Shown here piece after piece: positions 56,259-64,000 of a stretch of DNA of 64,000 bases. The notes beneath the pieces were generated by a model that was not told the DNA's origin, did not search any database, and saw only the letters and a list, made by a program, of their open reading frames with translations. A program made the translations under genes and the position numbers. Numbering within the stretch: position 1 is the stretch's first letter; every line of letters begins with the position of its first letter. Source of the stretch: Oceanirhabdus seepicola (GTDB lineage Bacteria > Bacillota > Clostridia > Clostridiales > Clostridiaceae); the NCBI RefSeq assembly GCF_023684385.1, contig NZ_JAGSOJ010000001.1, positions 827,136 to 891,135 of the forward strand, read 5' to 3'.

Positions 56259-57182
56259 TTAAAGAGGTTCGATAGGTAAGTAGATATCAACCAAATGCTT
56301 ATTTTGAGGATGAGTATTTGGGTCATTATTGTAGACTTCAAAAGCAAAGGAATCACGTGGTTGGTAACCACTATTTGATAACCATTCGCTGTACATAAAA
56401 TCCCAAGCTCCACTATATTCCTTTTGAAAAATATCAAAATGCCCCACAGCATATTTCCCGGAAGGTATCATCATACTACCAATGTCACTGTTTTCTTCCA
56501 CAACAACGTTATCAGCAATTGTCATACAAAGACTAGTCCTTAATTGATCTTCTTTTGCAAATTCAGGATTATCGTGATAAACAGTTAATACTTTTGTTTT
56601 TTCGAATATGGTAAGATTTTGATCCTTTGCATATTTAAATAGTTTTTCCAAAACTTCTGAAAAAGTAATGGCTAAATCTTTATATGTACCAATGTGCCTA
56701 AGATAAGCAACGTTTATGTTATCAACCATTAATATTTCAACATTTCCTTGAACCAACTCACCCTTACTCTTGCCTTCAATTTTCGATACACCTTCATTAT
56801 ATTGAGAAAGTTTATAAGGATCTTTGCGATTCTTGCTATATTGATTTCTATAGTGATTTGGACTTACTTTATAATGATTTTTAAATGTTCGAGAGAAAAC
56901 TGCTGAATCAGCAAAACCAAAGTGATAAGCAATATCAGTAACTGTCATATCTGGACGGTGAATAAGTAAGAAGACAGCTCTCTCCAGCTTCAAACGGTTT
57001 ACGTATTGTGATAAAGGTTCTTGCACTATTCCTTTAAAAATTCTGTGGAAATGAAACTTTGAAAAACCTGCAACAACTGCAAGTTCTTGAAGATTAAGTG
57101 AATCATACAAATGAGTTTCTATATAATCTTGTACTTTATAAATACGACGTAAATATTCTTTTTTGCTTTGAGAATTTGTCAT
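56259..57182 (-). CDS. AraC-family regulator with GyrI-like ligand domain
   Basis: The product has 307 residues. The N-terminal ~110 residues hold two helix-turn-helix motifs (LQELAVVAGFSKFHFHRIFK and VTDIAYHFGFADSAVFSRTFK). The C-terminal half is a GyrI/Rob-type effector-binding domain (VAYLRHIGTYKD, PSGKYAVGHFDI). Such proteins (Rob, BmrR-like domains) sense hydrophobic drugs. It is the first gene of the operon with uvrA-like and serine hydrolase genes. GAGGGGGA precedes ATG. A palindrome upstream (57259-57276) may be its control site. Confidence 0.92.
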   Translation of the reverse strand: MTNSQSKKEYLRRIYKVQDYIETHLYDSLNLQELAVVAGFSKFHFHRIFKGIVQEPLSQYVNRLKLERAVFLLIHRPDMTVTDIAYHFGFADSAVFSRTFKNHYKVSPNHYRNQYSKNRKDPYKLSQYNEGVSKIEGKSKGELVQGNVEILMVDNINVAYLRHIGTYKDLAITFSEVLEKLFKYAKDQNLTIFEKTKVLTVYHDNPEFAKEDQLRTSLCMTIADNVVVEENSDIGSMMIPSGKYAVGHFDIFQKEYSGAWDFMYSEWLSNSGYQPRDSFAFEVYNNDPNTHPQNKHLVDIYLPIEPL

Positions 57183-57258
57183 AAATTATCCCCCTCATTA
57201 TATAAATCAAATATTTTAAAATCTTGTATTTAATAGAAGAGAAAACATTAGCTATTTA

Positions 57259-57276
57259 TTGTTTGCTAGTAAACAA
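57259..57276. promoter_or_regulatory. Operator-like palindrome upstream of the AraC gene
   Basis: TTGTTT-GCTAGT-AAACAA is a perfect-armed palindrome with the same half-sites as the MarR operators at 38673-38718. It lies next to a TTGACT element (57287-57292) on the - strand. Confidence 0.55.
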
Positions 57277-57612
57277 AATCTAAAATAGTCAATGTTTCCC
57301 CTCGCAATAACCTATTATAACATAACAATAAGGTAAGTCAGAAAACTTCAAGTATCCCTCAATATCTGTAAGTCCTTTTTGAACTAATTTTCCAGTTGTA
57401 TCACTATAAACTGAAAACTCTACATCTTGTATTAACGTTATAAAATCTCGTAAAGTGAGTAAATTCAATGATTATAATGACTCCTTGCGACGTATTCCTA
57501 CTACGTTGCTAATCATTTTTAAAACCATATTTTATGAAATTAATTACTAATATATTTTTTAAAGCATAAAAAATGGACTAAATCAGCAAAACCCTTGTGT
57601 TTAAAAGGTTTT
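57277..57612. repeat. Repeat-bearing gene-free stretch, with terminator-like repeat copy 2
   Basis: A segment at 57447-57510 resembles 37692-37753. From ~57513 to 57650 the sequence matches the repeat at 45445-45605, including GGACTAAAT arms and a T-run on the - strand. No gene is present apart from the helicase tail that reads into it. Confidence 0.6.
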
Positions 57613-57858
57613 CTAATTTAGTCCTATTATAACAGCACCATCTATAACCAAATAGTCAAAATGATCCTTTGAGAAATACTCATCATTCAGATATTCCTTC
57701 TTCCAAAGAGTCTGAACACTAGCAAATACCATGTCTCCTTTAACCGCTTTACTATCTCCATTAAATATACATGTTTCTTTATCTGGATAAACAAGTTTGA
57801 ATGTATTCTCAGCCTGTTTTAGTATATCCACCTTATGAGCAACAAAGAGTATCCTTAA
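57613..57858 (-). pseudogene. Helicase fragment (motif Ia to II)
   Basis: The frame reads RILFVAHKVDILKQAE, FNGDSK, FASVQTLWKKEYLN and FDYLVID before switching to GAVIIGLN and a stop. This is the first RecA lobe of a superfamily 2 helicase, cut exactly inside the DEAD-type box. The Walker A part is missing upstream. The tail after VID belongs to the repeat family, not to a helicase. It is non-functional. Confidence 0.7.
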
Positions 57859-57859
57859 G

Positions 57860-57893
57860 AACCAATAATGCGTCTAATTATTGGTTCTTTCTT
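57860..57893. terminator. Hairpin after the PHP gene
   Basis: GAACCAATAAT pairs with ATTATTGGTTC around seven bases. A T-rich run follows on the + strand; on the - strand the tail is weak. It lies ~35 bases beyond the stop of the PHP gene. Confidence 0.5.
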
Positions 57894-57929
57894 TATTTCT
57901 GATAAACAACTATTTGGCGTTACAGACCT

Positions 57930-58763
57930 CTATATACTTTTCGCCATACTACCTAAATTCAAATCATCTAAATTGATCTCAACAACGCCAATTGAAAGCT
58001 CAACACCATCTACTATTGATAAAATGCCTCCGTGAGCATCGCAGCCGCCTGTTATAAGCATATCGTTTTCTTTGGCAAAATCCACAATTTCAGGTGTCAA
58101 ATGCTGGTTTTTACAAGGACAATAACACTCAACTCCGTCAATACCTAAATCTTTTGCCTTTTTTAGATATTCTAAGGTTTCTTCCTTATAAACATCCTGT
58201 GGATGAGCTAATATAGCCTTGCCACCTGCATCACGAACTACTTTTATGACTGTAGAGATATCTTCAAGTTTAACGCTACTAACGTCCTCTCCATATTTTT
58301 TGTATATAGGAATAAGCTCCTGCATCGTCTTTATAATACCCTTTTTCAGCAAATACTCAATTACAAAATGAGAATACTCCTGCGGCTTACTGCAAAACTC
58401 TTCAAAATCATCCAAGTCGATATTATAATCCTTCGCCATGTTGTAAATAGTACTTTTTGTATTTTCATCAGTTTCCCTTTTCGTGATTTTTAGTAAATCC
58501 TGCAGATCTTCATTTTCTAAATCAAATCCGTATGCTAAAACATGTACTCGCTTGTTTTCAAGCATACAGTCAATTTCAACACCTTGTATGATATCAATAT
58601 TGTTCCTTCTGCAAAGTTCGGTTATTTCTGGATAGCTCTCCGTTGTATTATGGTCTGTAACGGATATAAGACCTATTCCCTTGTCTTTTGCTTCGTTAAT
58701 TATATCAGATGGGGTTAGTATCCCATCTGAATAATATGTGTGTATATGAAGATCACATAACAT
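57930..58763 (-). CDS. PHP-domain phosphoesterase
   Basis: The product has 277 residues. DLHIHTYYSDG (His6, His8) is the first metal motif; SVTDHNTT, VEIDC, LAHPQD and a C-terminal GCDAHG supply the others. This is the RNase AM/YciV-type PHP family (5'-3' exonuclease or nucleoside bisphosphate phosphatase). The upstream PEP-utilising gene ends two bases before its start, and GAGGCGAAG precedes ATG. It may have been part of the tetR-PEP-utilising operon. It looks intact. Confidence 0.85.
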   Translation of the reverse strand: MLCDLHIHTYYSDGILTPSDIINEAKDKGIGLISVTDHNTTESYPEITELCRRNNIDIIQGVEIDCMLENKRVHVLAYGFDLENEDLQDLLKITKRETDENTKSTIYNMAKDYNIDLDDFEEFCSKPQEYSHFVIEYLLKKGIIKTMQELIPIYKKYGEDVSSVKLEDISTVIKVVRDAGGKAILAHPQDVYKEETLEYLKKAKDLGIDGVECYCPCKNQHLTPEIVDFAKENDMLITGGCDAHGGILSIVDGVELSIGVVEINLDDLNLGSMAKSI

Positions 58764-58765
58764 AT

Positions 58766-61402
58766 TTACTTCGCCTCCTCTACGATTTTTACGATACCAT
58801 TTGTACCGTCTACCTCAAGCAGGTCTCCGTCCTTTACGATATCCATTATGCCCATAAGTCCACTAACGCACGGGATACCATATTCTCTTGCAATGATCCC
58901 ACCATGTTGAAGAGGACCACCGATTTCCATTACTACTCCTGCTGCATTAATAAATATAGGCGTCCAAGATGGTTCAGTGGATGTGGTAACTAGAATTTCA
59001 CCCGGATTAAGAGGTTTTTCATAAGGAGAATGCAATACTTTTGCTCTGCCTCTGATTTTACCTACTGCTATTGGAGTCCCAACTAAGTCACCATCTTTTA
59101 TTTCCATCTTCGGCTTAAATATCTTACCTCTAGAGTCAATTACTAATGGCCAATCCTTTACATGCTCAACAGTTTTATATGGTGCTAGGTTTTTATCTCT
59201 AAGCTTCATCAAATCAAACTTCTTATCTTTTTGTGCCTTTGTTATCTCATCTTTATGCAAATCAAAGATTTGATAAGCATTTTCTAGTCTTCCTTGATTT
59301 ACGAATTGCTTACCTATCTTCAAACAAAGATCATGTAATCTTGCAATAACATATACGACAACGTATTTGGGATGCTCTCTATATCCGAATGTTGCCTGAT
59401 AAATTTCAGCCTGTTTAACAAATTTCTTTTCAAACTTCCCTTCCTTGGCAATGGCATAAAGTTTATCATAACTTTCTTTTCTCTTTTGTTTTACATTGGA
59501 AATCTGACTGCTCTCTATATTAATTTCCTTAAGTCTGTCGTATATAGAACCGATATCTTCATAAGCTCGTGGAGAAGCAATATCAATTTCCTTAAATCCA
59601 CGAACACCAAATTTATCAATAAATTCATTATAGTCCGTTAGCAGTTTATTAGAATAAGACTTTTTATTTATTTTTTTTACAAAATCTTTGCTGTCTTTTG
59701 TATTTTGAAGTTCATCATATGATGCCAATTTAAACATCAAATGTCCCATTTCACTGGTTGGATTGCCATCTAAGTCCATAGAAAGTGCAGTAATCTCATT
59801 TTCAACATCATGTCCTTTAAACATCTTATTTATTTTTTTGATTGAAATCATACCTGCGAGCATTATTCCAATTGTGTTCATTATTGTACCTATATCTTCA
59901 ATGGCTTTATCCGTTGTCTTGTTGAAGTCATTTTCAGGACTAAAATTGTTAGCACGATTCATCACACTATTAGAAGCATTTATATAATCTGCTGCTGGCT
60001 TCTCGTGTCCTCCAAACATAACTTTAAATACAGGTGGTAAGAACTTTAAGGACATCTTCGCAACGTTTCCCTTAATTCCTTTGAGACTTTCAGGCAATTC
60101 TGATGGCATGTACTCAGACATATCCAAGTCAGCAAGTATTTTTTTTACATTAGCATCATAGTCTTTTGTCATACTACCAACTATTTTTTCTCCAAGACCT
60201 TTTTGTAGGTTTGAAAGATTGAAGTATTGTCTTCCATGAAGGGTAGGCATTGTTCCATCAATTGAAGTAATTAATAGCGCACCTTTTATCGCTTCCATGA
60301 CTTCTGCCCAAATTTCTGTTCCCAAAACACTTAAGGAATCAGTAATTCCTTGAGTCATACCCATCGAATCAAGGTAAAGCAGTTTATCCGCACCAGGCTC
60401 CGTTAAAAGCTCGGAAAAGAGAGGCAGATGTGTGGTTATAGGTCTTGATTGTAGAAGATATAGTTTACCACCCTCGAAAGCCCACTCGGTGTCCATTGGC
60501 TTACCATAATGCTTCTCGCAATTTTTAATAAGCTTTGAAAGCTCAAAAATTTGATCATCTGTAAGTGCTTGTTTTTTCGGATCCTTATTTGCTTTTTCTA
60601 CTATTCCACCATCGGATTTCAACAGCACAGCTATTTTCTTTTCATTAACTTGTTTTTCCATTATTACGTTTTTAACCGTAATTGTATGGAAGTCGCCCAT
60701 CTTCTATAATTGGGTGATGGATAATACTATTTTCAGAAGGGTTCGATATCCTTCTGAAGATACTATAGCTTACAAGTGTAAAATCATCAAAAAATGTATA
60801 TACTATAAGTATAAATGTTCTTTGATAACTAGATATATAAGGTTGTGATGGGTATACGAATATAGCGAAAACCAAGCTTAGCCTCCATCACGTAAAATAT
60901 CTAAGGCAACTTAGAATACCGCAAAACGGTAACTACCCTAGGTCCTAGGGAAAGTCAAGCCTGTGGAGAACGCATAAGCCCTATATGGCGATGTTCTAGG
61001 AAACAGGAAAAATTCTAGTACATGATACTAGAAGCCCCCAGTTCTGCGTGAGCAACTGGTGGGAGGGTTCACCGCTGTCTACTATATACGTATCTGGCGT
61101 TACTATACCAGATACAATCGCTTCACCAAGTCCAAATGATGCATTGATAGCTACCTCGTCATATCTACCTTACTTTTCACTAGATCGCAGTTTACTTTTG
61201 TAGTGTCGTCAAGTAGAGCCTTCCACTCATTTGATGATTTTATGTCTTTTAGCCACTCATCAAAGAACGATACCGACAGTGCTATCCCCTCGGGAACGGG
61301 AAACCCTGCATTAGTTGTTTCGATTAAGGCTAAAGCCTTGCCACCAACCTCAGTAAGCTTAGGTGTTTCTTTTGTACTAAATACATATGTTTTCTTATTC
61401 AT
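58766..61402 (-). pseudogene. PEP-utilising enzyme (PEP synthase/PPDK-like), disrupted
   Basis: The start (61402, after AAAAGGAG) encodes the ATP-grasp N-terminus (VGGKALALIE, GFPVPEG). The frame breaks at ~61160, where about 100 codons seem to be missing; VAINASFGLGEA and TPDTYIVDSG follow in another frame. A 376-bp non-coding element then interrupts it at 61071. Beyond the element the frame resumes (GDFHTITVKN) and runs 640 residues, with LLQSRPIT and the swivelling phosphohistidine domain (GGPLQHGGIIAREYGIP). Removing the element restores an in-frame VDSGDF. The deletion alone would still inactivate the ATP-grasp domain. The remaining C-terminal part may be translated, but cannot use ATP. 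Confidence 0.85.
60698..61073 (+). mobile_element. Non-autonomous IS607/IS605-like element, possible omega-RNA
   Basis: The 376 bases carry no gene. The left end has a hairpin TTCAGAAGG/CCTTCTGAA (60732-60758). The right end has a hairpin CCC-CCAGTT/AACTGG-GGG (61035-61063), ending GGGAGGGTTCAC at 61073. The middle has several short paired blocks (e.g. around 60902-61030). This is the look of the structured 3' end of tnpB elements, whose RNA uses the flanking DNA as a guide. The target is a GG pair, shared at both ends, with exact restoration of the host frame on removal, as for IS607. No tnpA or tnpB is present. Confidence 0.6.
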
Positions 61403-61415
61403 AGCTGTTCTCCTT

Positions 61416-62033
61416 TTATTTATAGAAATGTTTTCTAAAAAATTCAATTTGCTTATCGATTGCCTGGATAATCTCTTTTATTTTAGGAGATAAGTTCTCC
61501 ATTCCATTGGCATCTATAAAATGTTTAATCTCACTTTCAAAAGCATAATAAACAATCTTTTTGAACATCTCGATATCAACGTCTTCTTTAAGGGAGCTAA
61601 AATCTAGATTATATCCGAGTACCTTCTCTTTAAGAATATTATCTTTTCTAAACATACTTGAATATTTTTCGGGAGGAAGTTCTTTATAAACCTTTGCTAA
61701 AAACTCTGTTATGAAAGGATATTCAGACATAATGTTTGCCTTTGCTACTACTGTGGATTTAATCCTGCTTAAATAATCCGTATCCTGCCAATCAATCTCT
61801 TTCTCCAGATTTTCACTAAATATTTTTTCTGAATAATAGAATATAAAATTGTATAGCTCTTCTTTATCCTTGAAATAGTGGTATAATACGCCTCTTGGAA
61901 TATCCGCTTTTTTAACAATCATATTCGTTGAGGCCTTCGCGTAATCGTTATTGCTGAACACTTCAAAAGCAGCAATAATTATACGCTTTACTTTTTCATT
62001 ACTTATATTTATATGACTAAATTCGTTTTGCAT
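61416..62033 (-). CDS. TetR-family transcriptional regulator
   Basis: The product has 205 residues starting MQNEFSHINIS. The N-terminal helix-turn-helix is KRIIIAAFEVFSNNDYAKAS, NMIVKKADIPRGVLYHYFK. The C-terminal ligand domain is helical. I choose 62033 because AGGAG lies seven bases upstream; the in-frame ATG at 62063 lies within the promoter region. It is upstream of the PEP-utilising pseudogene and probably co-transcribed with it. The promoter is overlaid by inverted repeats that are likely its own operators. Confidence 0.9.
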   Translation of the reverse strand: MQNEFSHINISNEKVKRIIIAAFEVFSNNDYAKASTNMIVKKADIPRGVLYHYFKDKEELYNFIFYYSEKIFSENLEKEIDWQDTDYLSRIKSTVVAKANIMSEYPFITEFLAKVYKELPPEKYSSMFRKDNILKEKVLGYNLDFSSLKEDVDIEMFKKIVYYAFESEIKHFIDANGMENLSPKIKEIIQAIDKQIEFFRKHFYK

Positions 62034-62058
62034 TCGATTACTCCTCACAATGAATTTA

Positions 62059-62107
62059 GACAACTTCTGTCTAATTTAATTATGAGGGGTTAGACAGAAG
62101 TTGTCAA
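62059..62107 (-). promoter_or_regulatory. TetR promoter with overlapping operators
   Basis: TTGACA (62102-62107) and CATAAT (62079-62084), 17 bases apart on the - strand, form a strong promoter. A perfect 16-base inverted repeat, GACAACTTCTGTCTAA (62059-62074) and its complement (62090-62105), overlaps the -35 and lies just downstream of the -10. Confidence 0.8.
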
Positions 62108-62203
62108 CATTAATTTTTGAGCATAAAAAATGGACTAAATCAGTGAAACCCTTTGTGTTTAAAAGGTTTTCTAATTTAGTCCTAATATAACAGCATCATC
62201 TAT
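62108..62203 (-). repeat. Terminator-like repeat, copy 3
   Basis: GGACTAAAT (62132-62140) pairs with 62174-62182, around an inner stem, and is followed on the - strand by ATTTTTT. The - strand upstream encodes DAVILGLN and a stop, as in the other copies. It lies between the surface-protein gene and the tetR promoter. Confidence 0.7.
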
Positions 62204-62400
62204 TTCTAAAGCAAACTTCATAATTATCATTTTCACCAAAAACTACTTTACCTTCTTTACCACCACTATTGCTGTTATGTCCGTATAAATGGAAACTCCC
62301 ATCCCCATTTAGAAATCACTTCAGCATTATCATAATATCCCCTTTTATATTTAACCTATATTGATCAAATTCTTATACAGGTTCTCTAAATTCCAAATCA
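62204..62400. other. Gene relic between repeat and surface-protein gene
   Basis: On the - strand ~35 residues can be read (GSFHLYGHNSNSGGKEGKV, then NDNYEVCFR) with no start codon and flanking stops. It is a fragment of an unidentified gene. Confidence 0.3.
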
Positions 62401-64000
62401 TCATTGTAAAGGGTTTCCCGATATTCTGAATTCAATACATATAGAATTTGAGAGTGTCTCACCTTTAGAAGAAGATACGTTATCATAAATAATCAAATAA
62501 TAAGTTTCATCACAATCATAGTAAGATAAAGGGATAACTCGAACTCTCTTGTCAATTACTTCAATCACAGTATTGAAAATGTTACCTTCATGATCAAGCA
62601 CTATAATTTTTCTATCTATATCGTTACTTGCAATACTTTTATTAAATCTAATTTTCCATATTTTATTAGCCATTACTTCATTTGAAGATTTGGATTTTTT
62701 TCCCTCAAAAGTAGTTAAAAGATTTGGATTTTTAATTAGTGTGAAGGTACTAAAACGATCAACCCAAATAGATATTCCAGTGATATTTCCGTCTTTATCA
62801 TATTGTAATTCTCCACGCTCAAGTTTATTTTCACCATCACTGTGCTGTACAAATACCATTAAAGATTGTAAAAATTCTTGACGCTCTGTTTCATTCTCGG
62901 GTATTTCTATATCTTCAAGGGGTAAGATCAATTCTGTCCTCCCAGAATAATTTGTTTCAACTACTAAAGGTTTTGTAACTACTTCAGCACCTGTAGCCAG
63001 TTGGATAATTAACTCATTAGTCTCTTGAACTTCATCTTTATCAGCTTCTCGAATATCTATAATAATCTCTTCACCTTTAGTATTAACCACAGTTTCAGTA
63101 GGAATTTCAATATTTATTTTACCTGTCTTGATTTTTAAACCAATCTCATTCTTACCCAATTGGTTAAGAAATTTATTTGTTAAACGAACTTCAGTTTCAT
63201 CTGCTTCATCTATATCCTCATCATCTAGATTAAGTACAGCAAAGTGAACTTGTTCATTTTTTAACCCATTTTTAATATCCCCTAGATCATTATTAGTAAG
63301 TTTAACCTTGTCTTTAATCTTCCCATCCTTATTTTTAGTTCTTGATATCCTAACTTCAAGTGGCGAAAGTTCATCATCTTCTTTATAGGTATCATCAGTA
63401 ACAGATGTCCTTATATTATTTACTGGATCATTAGTACGGCTTGATGATCCTCCACTACTGCTTGAAGGTCTTGATGATCCACCACTACTACTTGGTTTAT
63501 TGTTTACTGTTATTTTATAGAGGGCTATTGTTCCATCCTCTGCTATTACTTTTAATTTATTTCCTGTTACAACAGGGTCACTTATTCCAAGATAATCTCA
63601 TGTCTGGCCCTGCCCTTTACTTATATTGTTTTGGAAATGACTTTTACTTGTTCCGTATGGTACATTTGTTATTGTTTTATTGGTAATATTTATTGTGTAT
63701 GAACTTGATGTTATGCTGGTATTGTTGCTTGATACTGCTGCTTCTGTCACAGTTACTTCCCACGCCTGGTTTGTTCCATCTTCAGCTGTTACTGTATAGG
63801 TCACTGGATTACTAAAGTCCTGAGCTACTCCACTATCTGGATTTATTGTAGCTTTATCTGATACGCTAATAGTTGGTGTTAGATTTGTTACGTCTTTTCC
63901 GTTATCTACTTCTATTTCTACTGTATGATTTCCATTTTTTATATCAGCTGCCCCTGTCTGTTCTGCCAATGTAAAGCCTATTATTTCTTTTTCACTGCTC
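62401..64000 (-). pseudogene. Surface protein with Ig-like repeats, partial, with in-frame stop
   Basis: The frame is open from the right edge to 62401 except for one TGA at 63598-63600. The N-terminal visible part (EVEVDNGKDVTNLTP-like strands, TYTVTAEDGTNQAWEVTV) is a cadherin/DUF5018-like surface repeat. A second repeat crosses the TGA (KGQGQT-stop-DYLGISDP, then VIAEDGTIALYKITV), where Trp is expected. A Ser/Gly-rich linker follows, then a beta-rich region and a terminal SbsA-type Ig-like domain (KIWKIRFNKSIASND). It would be extracellular. A TGG-to-TGA change has probably inactivated it. The start lies right of the window. Confidence 0.75.

Noticed and set aside
56198..56452. An 84-codon frame opposite in phase within the AraC gene
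   Set aside because: It overlaps the coding GyrI-like domain in another frame and has no ribosome site.
60672..60875. A 67-codon - frame across the left end of the 376-bp element
   Set aside because: It joins element and host sequence and has no homology; it is a by-product of the insertion.
60902..61073. Group I or group II intron in the PEP-utilising gene
   Set aside because: I could not find the conserved core elements of either intron type; the GG target and end hairpins fit an IS607/IS605-like element better.
1..64000. CRISPR array
   Set aside because: No regularly spaced direct repeats with unique spacers were found on reading both strands.

Overview
The window is AT-rich DNA from a spore-forming Firmicute of the class Clostridia. 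The base composition, purine-rich Shine-Dalgarno sites, a spore-germination permease remnant, a purine riboswitch, clostridial-type large serine recombinases and an IS256-family element all point that way. No rRNA, tRNA or CRISPR array was seen.

Bases 1-28640 form a large DNA-modification and defence island. At the left edge is the end of a cysteine desulfurase (probably dndA, + strand), so the phosphorothioate modification genes probably lie to the left of the window. Everything from 472 to 28640 is on the - strand. The first unit transcribed is an HNH endonuclease gene followed by dptF, dptG and dptH, the restriction partners of Dnd phosphorothioation; it ends at a strong hairpin terminator near 19071-19110. 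The second unit (18829 to 472) has nine closely packed genes: a NERD-UvrD helicase, an AddB-like protein with an iron-sulfur cysteine pattern, two unknown proteins, an SNF2 helicase, a RecQ helicase, a winged-helix-like protein, a large P-loop ATPase and a small helical protein. The SNF2-RecQ-small-ATPase run has the order and motifs of DpdE-DpdF-DpdG-DpdH, known from islands that put 7-deazaguanine into DNA. No dpdA-type modification gene is in the window. The best reading is a hybrid system in which a Dpd-type effector set and an AddAB-like helicase-nuclease pair are joined to a phosphorothioate system. This is the most notable feature of the window.

Bases 28896-38000 are the worn edge of the island: a helicase fragment, an alpha/beta hydrolase, an operon of three large serine recombinases with a small accessory gene, and a decayed ParB-like gene from an integrative element.

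Bases 38000-64000 are a mosaic of ordinary accessory and metabolic genes. They include a MarR regulator divergent from a cyclase-family hydrolase with paired operators; a TrpX-family ABC transporter behind a leader with a Phe-rich leader peptide and mutually exclusive hairpins; a frameshifted gerAB; a polysaccharide deacetylase; adenine deaminase under a purine riboswitch; a complete IS256-family element with 8-bp target duplications; an AraC/UvrA-like/serine hydrolase operon; a PHP phosphoesterase; a PEP-utilising enzyme gene broken by a deletion and by a 376-bp non-coding IS607/IS605-like element that looks like an orphan omega-RNA; a TetR regulator; and the end of a surface protein gene with an in-frame stop. 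Several decayed pieces of one PLD-type helicase family and a repeated ~100-bp terminator-like sequence are scattered through the right half.
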